Notes: generated by a model not told the origin, from the letters alone. A DNA stretch of 64,000 nucleotides from Treponema saccharophilum DSM 2985 (GCF_000255555.1 NZ_AGRW01000048.1:1-64000), one strand, 5' to 3'; numbered from the stretch's first letter, positions 23,730-33,328 are shown. Numbers and translations: made by a program.

Positions 23730-24463
23730 CCGACCACCACGTCCACATCGGGCAGTTCAACGAAATCTACTATGACGCGCTGGAGCTGTTCGAGCTTATC
23801 GAAAGTCTCTCTGCAAAGACAGGCGTCACCGAAATCCGCTATTCATCAACGTCAAGCTGCAGGGACGATGCGGAGTTTTTGAGGGTGGAGGAGGAAATCG
23901 AGTACGCCTTGAACTTCGAGTCTGATGTCTTGACCGCGCGGCCGTATCTCTGGTTCATTCCAAAATACGCAGAGCAGGGAATCAGCGTGGAGAGCGCGGC
24001 GGGGGCGCTCGACTACTGCGGAATAAAGCTGCATCCGGCCGGACAAAACTGGGACGAAGAGAATCCGAAGCACGAAAGGGCGCTGCACGAGATTTTTTCA
24101 TGGGCTGACAAGAATGAAAAAACGGTTCTGATTCACTGCGGGCCGCAAAAGTGCGACCTTCCGACAAGATTTGAAAGATTCTTCGCGGAGTACAAGAGCG
24201 CGCGCGTAATCCTCGCCCACTCGAACCCGGTCAAGGAAACCGCGGAGATGCTCAACAAATACCAAAACGTCTTCTCCGACACCGCCTGCATCGCAAGCGA
24301 AGACCTCAAGCTTCTCCGCGAAAAAGCCACGGACAGTTCAAAAATCCTCTTCGGCTCGGACTTCCCGGTCTCGCATTATTTTGCGACGCACATTTTCGGA
24401 AAGACGCACACGCTTGAGGAAGAGTACATAAGCAACGCAAAAACGCAACTGCCGTCATTGTAG
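23726..24463 (+). CDS. Amidohydrolase-family metal-dependent hydrolase
   Basis: Cytoplasmic TIM-barrel hydrolase, 245 residues. Metal-ligand pattern: HxH at the N-terminus (DHHVHIG), Lys in GIKLHP, His in LIHCG, His in LAHSNP and Asp in FGSDFPVSH. These are the five ligands of amidohydrolase-2 type enzymes. Substrate unknown. Its ATG overlaps the end of the higA reading frame, so it was built as a coupled second gene. With the amber codon upstream, coupling may now be broken. A copy of its first codons lies at 23202. Confidence 0.75.
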   Translation: MTDHHVHIGQFNEIYYDALELFELIESLSAKTGVTEIRYSSTSSCRDDAEFLRVEEEIEYALNFESDVLTARPYLWFIPKYAEQGISVESAAGALDYCGIKLHPAGQNWDEENPKHERALHEIFSWADKNEKTVLIHCGPQKCDLPTRFERFFAEYKSARVILAHSNPVKETAEMLNKYQNVFSDTACIASEDLKLLREKATDSSKILFGSDFPVSHYFATHIFGKTHTLEEEYISNAKTQLPSL

Positions 24464-24542
24464 GATACAGCAGTTTTTGGATTCCGAAACGAGTTCAGCA
24501 TGATACGACCCGTCATTTCACAATGGTGAGCCTGTTTTCATG

Positions 24543-24577
24543 AAAAAAAACTCCCCGCGGGAAATCCTCGCGGGGAG
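24543..24577 (-). terminator. Terminator of uxaB
   Basis: Nine-base stem CTCCCCGCG/CGCGGGGAG, followed on the minus strand by eight T. Confidence 0.85.
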
Positions 24578-24592
24578 CGTTCGTTCAGCCGG

Positions 24593-26155
24593 TTATTTTA
24601 CGATGTCAGCCAAAGCGGCTTTCATTCCCTTTGACTGGATGTCGGCGAGGTGGCCTGCGACGGCTTCTTCCAGCCCGGCGTACTTCGTCAAATCTTCCTT
24701 CCAGAAATCGGTGTTCGAGAGGACGCGCTTTGCGATGACCTTCGCGTCCTTCGTCTCCTTGTTGAGGGCGGCGAAGAATTCGAGGACGGGGAGGGTGTCC
24801 TTGTTCGGGTAGACGCCGTCATCCCTCTTCGACTCGAGGTATTTCGCGCCTTTCTCGTCCGTCTTGATTTCCGTTCCGTTGTAGAACGCGATGAGCGACG
24901 CGATTGAGAAGCCGAGAAGCTTCGGAACGGAGCCGTTCTTCTTGATTGACTGCGTCACGCTCGGCAAGCAGCGCGTCCAGTATTTCGCCACGCTGTTGAG
25001 CGAAATCTCGATGAGGCGGTGCGGGTTGAACGGGTTCTGGAAGCGCGTCCAGACGTCCTCCGCGTATTTCTTCAAGTCATCCTGGTCGCCGTCGATTGAC
25101 GGGACGATTTCGTTGAAGATGATGTCGTGCATGAATTTGTTCGCAGCCGCGTTCGGTTCGTTGAATCCCGAGCCGACTTTCGTGTCGCAGACGATGTCCT
25201 GGACGTAGTTCGAGCCTGCGAGGAACGCCGCGAGAACGCTTGACGTGTGCGCGCCGTTCAAAATGCGGACTTTTCTCGTGTGGTAGTAGTCCATGTTCTG
25301 GACCCACTTTACCGAAAGCCCCGCCTTGACGAGCGGAAGTTCGTCCTCGTGGCTCTTCTTTGACTCGATGACCCAGAAGTGGAAAAGCTCAGCGGAGTCG
25401 AGGAGCTTGTCCTCGTAGCCGAGTTTCTCGCAGAGGTTCTCTGCCTGCGTCTTTCCGTTCTCTTCCTTTGAGAGGAGCGGGAAATATCCCGGAACGATGC
25501 GGTCAACGAGACAAGAGCAGACGTCGCACGCCTCGTCGAACCAGTTGATGAAGTCCGGCCCGAGCTGCCACATTTCCGCGTAGCGGAGGATGTTTATGCG
25601 CAGGTTGAGTCCCGCCTGGTCTGAAAGCTCGCACGGGATGAGAATCATTCCCTTCGACTTGTCGCCGCCGAACGCCTGGAACCTTTTGTAGAGAAATGCC
25701 GTCACTTTCGCGGGGAAATTCTGCTGCGGCTTCTGGTCGAGCGTCACGGGAACGCCGCCAATCTCCGCGTCGAAGCGGATTCCCGCCTCCGTCGTGTTGG
25801 AGACGATGAAGCGCAAATCCGGGCTGGAGGCAAGCGCGATGTACTCGTCGTAATTCGTGTACGGATTGATTGAGCGGCTGATGGAGTTGATGCAGCGCGT
25901 TTCGACGGTGGGCTTTCCGTCTTTCATTCCGCGGAGGACTGTCGTGTACAAGTTGTTCTGCGCGTTCATCGCGTCAACCATTCCCTTTTCGAGCGGTTGG
26001 ACAATAACGACATTTCCGTTGAATCCTGCTTTCTCGTTGGCGATATCTATCTGCCAGTCCACAAACGCGCGGAGAAATCCACCTTCACCGAACTGAAGGA
26101 CTTTTTCGGGACGTTTTACCGTTTTTACAACGTCTTTTATTGACTGCAAAGCCAT
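24593..26155 (-). CDS. uxaB: Tagaturonate reductase (altronate oxidoreductase)
   Basis: NAD-dependent reduction of D-tagaturonate to D-altronate in galacturonate breakdown, cytoplasmic. Member of the mannitol dehydrogenase family: N-terminal LQFGEGGFLRAFVDW nucleotide-binding segment, SNTTEAGI, PCELSDQAG, and the catalytic-domain KVRILNGAHT with VCDTKVG nearby. 520 residues against about 480 in E. coli. I chose ATG 26155 because GGAGG lies 7 bases before it; the frame upstream crosses the operator. It lies beside the pectin sensor/importer genes, which fits galacturonate use. Confidence 0.88.
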   Translation of the reverse strand: MALQSIKDVVKTVKRPEKVLQFGEGGFLRAFVDWQIDIANEKAGFNGNVVIVQPLEKGMVDAMNAQNNLYTTVLRGMKDGKPTVETRCINSISRSINPYTNYDEYIALASSPDLRFIVSNTTEAGIRFDAEIGGVPVTLDQKPQQNFPAKVTAFLYKRFQAFGGDKSKGMILIPCELSDQAGLNLRINILRYAEMWQLGPDFINWFDEACDVCSCLVDRIVPGYFPLLSKEENGKTQAENLCEKLGYEDKLLDSAELFHFWVIESKKSHEDELPLVKAGLSVKWVQNMDYYHTRKVRILNGAHTSSVLAAFLAGSNYVQDIVCDTKVGSGFNEPNAAANKFMHDIIFNEIVPSIDGDQDDLKKYAEDVWTRFQNPFNPHRLIEISLNSVAKYWTRCLPSVTQSIKKNGSVPKLLGFSIASLIAFYNGTEIKTDEKGAKYLESKRDDGVYPNKDTLPVLEFFAALNKETKDAKVIAKRVLSNTDFWKEDLTKYAGLEEAVAGHLADIQSKGMKAALADIVK

Positions 26156-26184
26156 TTTTAGCCTCCAAGGTGGAGCCGCCGATG

Positions 26185-26204
26185 AAAAAGTGGTACCACC
26201 AAAT
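26185..26204. promoter_or_regulatory. GTGGTACCAC operator before uxaB
   Basis: A perfect palindrome GTGGTACCAC (26190-26199) lies 34 bases upstream of the uxaB start, flanked by A/T. The TGGTACCA core resembles operators of GntR-type hexuronate repressors (UxuR/ExuR, KdgR classes). No such repressor gene is in the window. Confidence 0.5.
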
Positions 26205-26319
26205 GTAATTTTCAAAAATGATATATTTTATGCCATGCAAATGCAATTATTTTATTTGTGCAAATCCGACATCGTTTGTTTGTTTTCCGATTTGCCGCGT
26301 TTTTTAAGTTTGAGTCAAT

Positions 26320-26347
26320 TTGTACAAAAACTACCAGAACTTGTAAA
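26320..26347. promoter_or_regulatory. Two-part element shared with the importer promoter
   Basis: TTGTACAAAAAC (26320-26331) and GAACTTGTAAA (26337-26347) recur as an exact reverse complement at 29656-29678, without the 5-base spacer. Candidate binding site of the regulator encoded just downstream. Confidence 0.55.
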
Positions 26348-26409
26348 AAAAACGACATGCAATTAGAATTGAAACTGCTGTTTCTCAAGAAAAGGAAAAG
26401 GAATCTTTT

Positions 26410-29400
26410 ATGAAAAATTCTCATTCGGAAAACAACGTCGGCAAAAGGATTGGTTTTATCCTTGCGACAATTCACACGGGGTCTTCGCTCAATTTGTGGC
26501 TGAGCCTCGCGGCGAAAGCTTCGGAGTCGAGGAAGTCGTCGTTTTTTGTGTTTCCTGGCGGAAAACTTGATGCGGGAAGTGGACCAGGCTCGTTGCGGAA
26601 CCGGATATATTCGCTCGCAAATTCTACCAATCTGGACGGGCTCATCTCGTGGTCGTCGAGCATCGGCGGTTCCGTTTCGATTTCCGAGCTGAACGAATTC
26701 CACAAGAAATTCGACGGAATCCCGTACGTCACCATCGGGCATAAAATCGGCGGGAACCCGTTTGTCGAATTCGACGCGTACAGCGGAATGAAATCACTCG
26801 TCGAGCATTTCATAAAGGTGCACGGCGCGAAGCGAATCGCGTTTGTCCGCGGCCCGGAAAACCATTCCTCCGCGGAGGACAGATACCGCGCGTACAAAGA
26901 CGCCATGCGCGAGAACAATTTGGCGACGCCTGAAAACGAGAATCTCGTCTCAAGCTGCTGCTCGTGGTATGAGGCGGAGGCCGCCGCCGTCGAGCTTTAC
27001 GAGAAGCGCGGGCTTGTTCCGGGGAAGGATTTCGACGCGCTCGTGGCGTCCAGCGATTTGATGGCGAAGCAGGTCGTCGATTATTTCGTCAAGCGCGGTT
27101 TCCGGGTTCCCAAGGATTTCATCGTCGGCGGATTCAACGATACGATAGAAGGCCGCGCGTACAACCCGCGTTTCTCGACCGTCCACATGCCGCAGTCGGA
27201 GCTCGGAATCGAGGCGTTCCGCATGATTCGGAAAATCCTCGACGGGGAGCAGGATGTTTCCGACGAATTCATGACGGCGTATCCCGTCATACGCGAGAGC
27301 TGCGGGTGCAACAATTTCAAGTCGCTCATCGCCCCGTCCGACTCGAAAGGAAAGATGAAGACGCGCCAGCAAATAAAGGAGGAATTCTGCCGTGTCATGA
27401 GGCGCGGCGTCGATTCCGATTTCGCGCGGGACAAGATTGAGCCGATGCTCGAGGCGCTGTTCTCCAACTCGAAGAGCGAGTTCTTCTCGCATGCGGGAAA
27501 ACTCATCGAGGAATGCTTCGTCCGTGACGGCGAGCTTTCCGACATCTTTACGGCGATTGCCGCGATACGCAATTCGAACAGCCTTTCCGAGGAGTACATC
27601 GACAAGATTCTGAGGACGCTGTACGTCCTTGTCCCGCAGATTCAGGGGCGCGTCTACGCAAACAGGCGCTCGTACACGAACCAGGTCAGCACCGTTCTGA
27701 GCGCGCTCAAAAGCGACCTGCTTTCCGTCCACATCAGGAAAGACCTCGTGCGCGTCCTCAAGGCGCATCTTCCGAAAATCGGCATAAAGACGCTTTCCAT
27801 CGTCCTCCATACGGACGGCGGCGACTCGCAGTATTTCGGCGGATTCAACATCGTCGATTCCGAAATTGACGACGGCATCCGCACCGACCCGATTCCTTTT
27901 GACGGCGATCGTCTTCTTCCCGAGGAATATGCGGCGGACACGGCGCGCGGCGTTTTTGTCGTCCAGCCGCTTTTTATGGAGAACCGCTCGTACGGGTACA
28001 TCGTCGCGAATTATTCGGGATGCGACGGAATCGTCTACGAGGATTTGCGTTCCTCCGTCAGCAACGCGCTCCAGAGCATATTCCTTTTCGAGGAGATTGA
28101 GGCGGCGAAGATGGTCGCGGAGCAGGCGGAATTCGAGAAGACCGAATTCTTCGCGAGCGTCGGAAGCGAGCTGTGCGACCCGCTGAAAGTCCTCTCGTCG
28201 AAAGTCACGCAGATGGAGACGAACGTGAACGACGGGCTTGTCGATGCGGAAATCCTGAGCGAGCAGCTTCTTTTCCTCAAGTCGCAGATTGAGGCGCAGC
28301 TTGAGAAGACCGAGACGCTCGTCGATTTGACGCGCACGCAGGTTGACGAGCTGCCGATGGACAAAAAGCTTTTCAACGTGCGGCAGATTCTTCCCGTCAA
28401 CATTTCGGCGTCGCTCGACACGGAAGTTCCGATGCTGTTCGGCGATGTGGACAGGCTCAAACGGGCTGTCGATACGATTTTCGAGTCGAACGGAAAGAAT
28501 CCCGTCGTGTCGTTCGATATCGACGGCTTCCACATCTCGTTCGACTCGTCGAAAGTCGACTGGCAGAAGACGGACGTCCTCCTCGCCGAGAAGATAATCC
28601 TCCTGCAGTACGGCGAAATCGTGAAGTCGGACAAGACGTCGGAGATAATAATTCCGTGGCCGAACCTTTCCGGGATGCCCCCGATGAAATTCCACGAGAG
28701 CGAGATTACGCTTTTCTCGCTTTCCGGTTCTGAAATCGAGATTTTCGGGCACCGGGCAAAGCCGTTCTCGATGAAGGAATTCGAGGAGAGCGGGATGAAC
28801 GCCGATTCGATTGCGTTCTGCTGGAATCCCGACGAGTCTACAATCGACGAAATCGTCAAGGTGTACAGCCTCAGGCGGAACGAGCGCCTTTTCCGCGTGC
28901 CGGTAATCTGCTTCAGCCAGAAGCTCATCGGGCACAGCTTTATGGAAATGCTCGAGCAGGAAGTCAAGGCGCAGAAGGCGTCGGCCGTCCTCTTCGTCGG
29001 CTGCGTGCACGCGCGCTACGGGACGTGGGCGACCGACTCGAATTCCGTCTCGATTTCCTCGATGGACGAATTCGACGACATCCTCAACGAAATCACGCCG
29101 TCGCTCATCGTTTTCGAGCATATCGAAGAGAAGGACATCGTGCGCATCCGGAAAAACCACAAGACGGTTCTCGTTCCGATAATCGTGCTTCCTGACGAGG
29201 TTGTCTCGGAGCAGTACGTCGAGTCGCTCTGCTCGCATCCTCGGATTATCCTCTGCAACCGCGGGGCCGCCGAATCGGAGCAGTTCAACGAGAGAATCCA
29301 CAACATTCTCTCCGGCGAGGAAATCCTTCCGCCGCATACGGGCGCGCTCGTGAAGAAGGCGATTCTCTACCTTAACAAAAATGCGTCGCAGCAGATTGTC

Positions 29401-29655
29401 CGCTGGAAGCTTGCCGACACCGTCCACGTTTCCGAAGATTACCTTACGAGGATTTTCCACAAGGAAATCGGGCTGAGCCTTTGGGAATATCTCAACCGCT
29501 ACCGGATTTACATCGCCACGAAGATGCTCCTTGAGACGAACGACACGATTTATGAAATCGCGGAGAATTCGGGGTTCCAGGATCAGGCGTATTTCTGCCG
29601 CGTCTTCAAGAAAATTTATGGCATTCCGCCGGGGAAAATCCGCACGAAGAATTAA
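26410..29655 (+). CDS. Hybrid regulator: LacI-type sensor, pseudo-histidine-kinase, AraC HTH
   Basis: One cytoplasmic 1081-residue polypeptide. Residues ~10-300 form a LacI-family sugar-binding domain (GFILATIHT, DGLISWSS, KRIAFVRGP, VGGFNDT) without a LacI HTH. Residues ~400-560 look GAF-like. Residues ~577-592 read EFFASVGSELCDPL, the H-box of a histidine kinase with Gly in place of the phospho-His. At ~677 GDVDRLKRAVD is the remnant of an N-box, but the ATP-binding Gly motifs are gone. About 820-965 is receiver-like, and 977-1081 is an AraC double HTH (NSGFQDQAYFCRVFKK). No membrane segment. Most likely a sugar-responsive activator of the importer downstream; shared promoter elements support this. 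Confidence 0.8.
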   Translation: MKNSHSENNVGKRIGFILATIHTGSSLNLWLSLAAKASESRKSSFFVFPGGKLDAGSGPGSLRNRIYSLANSTNLDGLISWSSSIGGSVSISELNEFHKKFDGIPYVTIGHKIGGNPFVEFDAYSGMKSLVEHFIKVHGAKRIAFVRGPENHSSAEDRYRAYKDAMRENNLATPENENLVSSCCSWYEAEAAAVELYEKRGLVPGKDFDALVASSDLMAKQVVDYFVKRGFRVPKDFIVGGFNDTIEGRAYNPRFSTVHMPQSELGIEAFRMIRKILDGEQDVSDEFMTAYPVIRESCGCNNFKSLIAPSDSKGKMKTRQQIKEEFCRVMRRGVDSDFARDKIEPMLEALFSNSKSEFFSHAGKLIEECFVRDGELSDIFTAIAAIRNSNSLSEEYIDKILRTLYVLVPQIQGRVYANRRSYTNQVSTVLSALKSDLLSVHIRKDLVRVLKAHLPKIGIKTLSIVLHTDGGDSQYFGGFNIVDSEIDDGIRTDPIPFDGDRLLPEEYAADTARGVFVVQPLFMENRSYGYIVANYSGCDGIVYEDLRSSVSNALQSIFLFEEIEAAKMVAEQAEFEKTEFFASVGSELCDPLKVLSSKVTQMETNVNDGLVDAEILSEQLLFLKSQIEAQLEKTETLVDLTRTQVDELPMDKKLFNVRQILPVNISASLDTEVPMLFGDVDRLKRAVDTIFESNGKNPVVSFDIDGFHISFDSSKVDWQKTDVLLAEKIILLQYGEIVKSDKTSEIIIPWPNLSGMPPMKFHESEITLFSLSGSEIEIFGHRAKPFSMKEFEESGMNADSIAFCWNPDESTIDEIVKVYSLRRNERLFRVPVICFSQKLIGHSFMEMLEQEVKAQKASAVLFVGCVHARYGTWATDSNSVSISSMDEFDDILNEITPSLIVFEHIEEKDIVRIRKNHKTVLVPIIVLPDEVVSEQYVESLCSHPRIILCNRGAAESEQFNERIHNILSGEEILPPHTGALVKKAILYLNKNASQQIVRWKLADTVHVSEDYLTRIFHKEIGLSLWEYLNRYRIYIATKMLLETNDTIYEIAENSGFQDQAYFCRVFKKIYGIPPGKIRTKN

Positions 29656-29689
29656 TTTACAAGTTCGTTTTTGTACAATAAGATATAAG
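29656..29689 (+). promoter_or_regulatory. Importer promoter with shared regulator element
   Basis: TTTACAAGTTC (29656-29666) abuts GTTTTTGTACAA (29667-29678), the reverse complement of the element at 26320-26347. TAAGAT (29679-29684) follows directly and could be the -10. A site covering the -35 fits an AraC-type activator. Confidence 0.5.
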
Positions 29690-29739
29690 GAAATTTTCGT
29701 TGGTTCCCGCTACTATTAAGAAAAATTCTGAGGTTTGAT

Positions 29740-30681
29740 ATGAACGCAAAAGAGACAATAGTCATCCAGGCTCCGAAAAAGGACCTTTGGAAGGACGTAA
29801 AAAGACATTTTTCTGTCTATGCGCTGCTCATTATACCGGTCGTGTACTATGCTGTCTTGAAGTATGGTCCGATTATCAATGGACAGATTGCTTTTAAGGA
29901 ATTCTTCCCGAAACAGGGCGTTTGGGGAAGCGTGTGGGTCGGCTTTGACAACTTCGTGTCGTTTGTCCAATCCTTTTATTTCGGGGAGCTTCTCAGGAAC
30001 ACTATTCTGTACAGCATAGCTAAGCTTTGTGTTTCCGTTCCGCTTTCGATTATCCTTTCGGTGGCTTTGTACGAATGTACGCATGATGTTCTCCGACGCG
30101 TTGTCCAGACGCTCGCGTATCTTCCGCACTTCCTTTCGTGGGTTATCATGTACGGTATCTTGCTCATTCTCCTCGCTCCCGGCGACGGTCTTGTGAATGA
30201 CGTAATCAAGTTTTTCGGCGGTCAGACGGTTGACTTCCTTACCAACGTCCATACGTTCCCTGTAATCGTCATCATTTCCGATGCGTGGAAGGAAATGGGA
30301 TGGGCGGCAATCATCTTTATCGCGGCGCTTATGGGAATCGACCCCTCGCTTTTCGAGGCGGCGATGGTCGAGGGTGCTTCTGCCGTGCAGCGCGTATGGT
30401 ACATCACGCTGCCGTCAATCAAGCCGGTTATCGTCACGGTCGTCCTCCTCAAGCTCGGAACGATTCTTGATGCCGGATTCAACCAGATGTTCATGCTGTA
30501 TTCGGTTCCTGTCTATTCTGTCGCTGATATTATTGATACTTGGGTGTACCGTCAGGGTCTTCTTGAGTTCAAGTTTGCTTTGGCGACTGCCGTTGGTATC
30601 TTCAAGGGTGCAATCGGAATGCTCCTCGTCATGGTTTCCAACAAGATTGTCAAGAGACTTACGGAGTCTTCACTTTTGTAA
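29740..30681 (+). CDS. Sugar ABC transporter permease, LplB type
   Basis: Inner-membrane subunit of a CUT1 importer, 313 residues, six predicted helices. The EAA loop reads EAAMVEGASAVQRVWYITLP and contacts the ATPase. The N-terminus (HFSVYALLIIPVVYY, YGPIINGQIAFKEF) is typical of the LplB/YteP subgroup that imports oligosaccharides such as pectin fragments. First gene of the importer operon, 84 bases after the regulator. No ATPase gene follows, so a shared MsmX-like ATPase elsewhere is expected. Confidence 0.9.
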   Translation: MNAKETIVIQAPKKDLWKDVKRHFSVYALLIIPVVYYAVLKYGPIINGQIAFKEFFPKQGVWGSVWVGFDNFVSFVQSFYFGELLRNTILYSIAKLCVSVPLSIILSVALYECTHDVLRRVVQTLAYLPHFLSWVIMYGILLILLAPGDGLVNDVIKFFGGQTVDFLTNVHTFPVIVIISDAWKEMGWAAIIFIAALMGIDPSLFEAAMVEGASAVQRVWYITLPSIKPVIVTVVLLKLGTILDAGFNQMFMLYSVPVYSVADIIDTWVYRQGLLEFKFALATAVGIFKGAIGMLLVMVSNKIVKRLTESSLL

Positions 30682-30705
30682 TCATATTTTTACGAGGAGA
30701 AAAAA

Positions 30706-31617
30706 ATGGCAAAACCAAAGACAGTCAAACTGACGAACGGCGACCGCGCCTTTTACATCGGCGTGAATGCCTTCCTTATTTTCATCGGTCTTATCATTGC
30801 GATTCCGATGATTGCTACTATAACACAGTCAATCACGCCGAACGGTTTCCGCGGCACGACATTCGACAAATTCATCCTTCGTCCGTACGACTTCGACAAG
30901 TCGGCGTTCGTTTGGGATGCCTCGGCGTACAAGGCGCTCCTTGGAAATAACGGTTTCATCCTTGCGTTCTGGAACTCGCTGAAAATCATGTCGTTCGGTG
31001 TCGTTACGGCTTTGGCTTTGACTATCCCGATGTCATATTGTATGTCAGTGCACGACCTTCCCGGCCGCAAAATCCTGAACTACTTCGTTCTGATTCCGTA
31101 CTTGTTCAACATCGGTGTCATCCCGACATACTTGGTCGTCACAGACCTTCATCTTACGAACCACCTCGCATCGGTTTTCATCCCCGGCGCGATCGGTACG
31201 TACAACTGCTTGATTATGCGCGGATTCTTCGAGGGAATCCCTGAATCGCTCAAGGAATCTGCCCGCATCGACGGTGCTGCCGAATGGTATGTCCTCGTTT
31301 CGATTATCCTTCCGCTTTCAAAGCCGATTATCATGACAATCGGTTTGTACTATGCGGTCGGTTTCTGGAACGACTTCATGCACCCGCTCCTCTACATCAA
31401 CGAGTCAGCGCTGCAGCCGATGCCGATTTTGCTCCGCAACATCCTTCTTGGAAGCGCAATGGGCGAGAACCTCGATTCGAACGCGTTCGGCGATGCTTCC
31501 GTTCAGGCAATCAAGGCTGCTTCAGTCTTCATGTCCGCGATTCCGATGATGCTTGCGTATCCGTTCATTCAGAAATACTTCACCAAGGGAACAATGCTCG
31601 GTTCCGTTAAGGGTTGA
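30706..31617 (+). CDS. Sugar ABC transporter permease, YtcP type
   Basis: Second membrane subunit, 303 residues, six helices. The EAA loop is ESARIDGAAEWYVLVSIILP, and the C-terminus ends TKGTMLGSVKG as in the YtcP/LplC group. It follows the first permease by 24 bases with a GAGGAG Shine-Dalgarno. Forms the translocation pore as a heterodimer with it. Confidence 0.9.
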   Translation: MAKPKTVKLTNGDRAFYIGVNAFLIFIGLIIAIPMIATITQSITPNGFRGTTFDKFILRPYDFDKSAFVWDASAYKALLGNNGFILAFWNSLKIMSFGVVTALALTIPMSYCMSVHDLPGRKILNYFVLIPYLFNIGVIPTYLVVTDLHLTNHLASVFIPGAIGTYNCLIMRGFFEGIPESLKESARIDGAAEWYVLVSIILPLSKPIIMTIGLYYAVGFWNDFMHPLLYINESALQPMPILLRNILLGSAMGENLDSNAFGDASVQAIKAASVFMSAIPMMLAYPFIQKYFTKGTMLGSVKG

Positions 31618-31623
31618 TTCATC

Positions 31624-31660
31624 AATATCACTGTGCATGGGTTGCACAGTGATATTTTTA
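31624..31660 (+). terminator. Intra-operon hairpin before the binding-protein gene
   Basis: Perfect 14-base stem (AATATCACTGTGCA, 31624-31637; complement 31643-31656) and a short T-run. It may stabilise the 5' end of the binding-protein mRNA or end part of the transcripts, which would set different expression levels within the operon. Confidence 0.7.
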
Positions 31661-31689
31661 TAAAAAAATGTTTTCATTAGGAGGAAATG

Positions 31690-33297
31690 ATGAGAAACAT
31701 GGTTAAAAACATGGCTCTTGCGGCTATGGTTCTTTCTATCGCATCGCTCGACTTCTCTTGTTCAAAAAACGGCGGAGAGGCAAAAGCGAGTGATAAACCA
31801 GTCGATATCGAACTTTGGTATGGTGCGGCTGTTACGGAAGCTGGTCCGCCGCCCGCTGACTGGGTTGGATACGGAATCATCAAGGAAAAGCTGAACATCA
31901 ATCTCAATATGTCGGCGCTTCCGTCATCAGAGAACGACCAGGATCAGAAAATCAACGCGGCAGGTGCTGCTAATGCCCTTCCGGATATCTTCATGGTTTC
32001 AAACAAGGTTCTTCCGAGGCTTGTCGAGAACCAGCTTTTGGCGAACGTCGATGATATGTACGATATGATGCCCGGCCGCACTTCAAAGCTTTATGATGCA
32101 AGCGCAAAGGCGTTCACGTCTTTCACCGTTCAGGAGAAGGGCAAGACTGTCACCCATTCATACGGTTTGGCTCAGCCCGGTTCAATCGTCCGCAACGAGG
32201 GCGTTCTTATCCGCAAGGACTGGCTCGACAAGCTCGGCCTTTCTGTTCCGAAAACGACAGACGAATTCCTTGAAGTCATGAAGGCATTCACCTACAAGGA
32301 TCCTGATGGAAACGGAAAGGATGATACGTACGGAATCGGCGGATATCTTGAGGTTTCTGCTACGAACGAAGGTCTCGGAAGACGCTTCGATCCTATTTTC
32401 GGTGCTTTTGGCGTGGCCGGAACATGGAACCTCTCTTCTGTCGAGACTGCCGGACTCAACATCAACAAGCCCGAGTACTACGACGCGATGGAATTCTTCA
32501 AGAAGATTATCGACGAGAAAGTCATCGACCCGAACTGGTTGGCTTACAAGAAGGATGATTTCCGCGCTGCTTGGAAGCAGGGCCGCTTCGGAATCATGCG
32601 CGAGCAGAACGCCGCTTACTCTTCAAAGTCAAACTACGCTCCGTTCGACAAGAACTTCCCCGAGGGCGAGTGGATTATCGTAAATCCGCCGGTTGGACCG
32701 TCAGGAAAGTCTTCTGTCGGAACGTACTCACAGTCATACCGCATTTACGCTGTTTCTCAGAAGGCTGCTTCTGAAGGAAAGAAAGCCGCTATCGCGAAGC
32801 TCCTTGAGTGGATGTCTTCAGACGAAGGCTACTATCTCCTCGGATGGGGTGTCGAGGGCGTGAACTACACGAAGAACGCTCAGGGTGTTCCGACCGCCGA
32901 CAATCTCCCCGACCCGAACCTCGCTTACACGAGCTCTGCTGCCCAGCCGCTCACGCAGCTCCGCAACATGGTTTACTACAATTCGGATATCGAGCTTGCT
33001 TCACGCTACCCGAACTACATCACTGAAGTTTCCAAGAAAGAGATGAAGGGTCTTGAGGTTCTCCGCACGATGCAGTCAAAGCCGTGGACGGCTTGCATCG
33101 GACAGGACAAGATGCCCCAGCCGGGCGCAGACCTTGAGCGCTTCTATCAGCAGGGTGTCGTCGAGTTCTTCACCGGAAAGCGCGAGCTTACAAAAGAGAA
33201 CTGGGCTAAATTCCTTGAGGATTTCAACAAGCTCGGTGGTGCTGATTGGGAAAAGAACGGTATCGCTCTTGCAAAAGAGAACCGCTTCATCAAATAA
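31690..33297 (+). CDS. Extracellular solute-binding lipoprotein of the sugar importer
   Basis: Captures the transported oligosaccharide outside the inner membrane. 535 residues, the large LplA/YtcQ-type binding protein. The signal peptide MRNMVKNMALAAMVLSIASL ends in a lax spirochaetal lipobox (DFSC). Of two adjacent ATGs, the second at 31690 has AGGAGG at 5 bases, while the first has only 2. Body motifs include VLIRKDWLDKLGLSVPKTTDEF, DPDGNGKDDTYG and MREQNAAY. Codon use is strongly biased and T-ending codons are common, consistent with high expression. Ends at a strong terminator. Confidence 0.9.
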   Translation: MRNMVKNMALAAMVLSIASLDFSCSKNGGEAKASDKPVDIELWYGAAVTEAGPPPADWVGYGIIKEKLNINLNMSALPSSENDQDQKINAAGAANALPDIFMVSNKVLPRLVENQLLANVDDMYDMMPGRTSKLYDASAKAFTSFTVQEKGKTVTHSYGLAQPGSIVRNEGVLIRKDWLDKLGLSVPKTTDEFLEVMKAFTYKDPDGNGKDDTYGIGGYLEVSATNEGLGRRFDPIFGAFGVAGTWNLSSVETAGLNINKPEYYDAMEFFKKIIDEKVIDPNWLAYKKDDFRAAWKQGRFGIMREQNAAYSSKSNYAPFDKNFPEGEWIIVNPPVGPSGKSSVGTYSQSYRIYAVSQKAASEGKKAAIAKLLEWMSSDEGYYLLGWGVEGVNYTKNAQGVPTADNLPDPNLAYTSSAAQPLTQLRNMVYYNSDIELASRYPNYITEVSKKEMKGLEVLRTMQSKPWTACIGQDKMPQPGADLERFYQQGVVEFFTGKRELTKENWAKFLEDFNKLGGADWEKNGIALAKENRFIK

Positions 33298-33328
33298 TGT
33301 CGTTCGACTGACATAATTTTGATTGGGA

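Noticed and set aside
26950-29460. 836-codon minus-strand frame opposite the hybrid regulator
   Set aside because: Codon shadow of a GC-rich gene; the plus-strand frame has clear domains.
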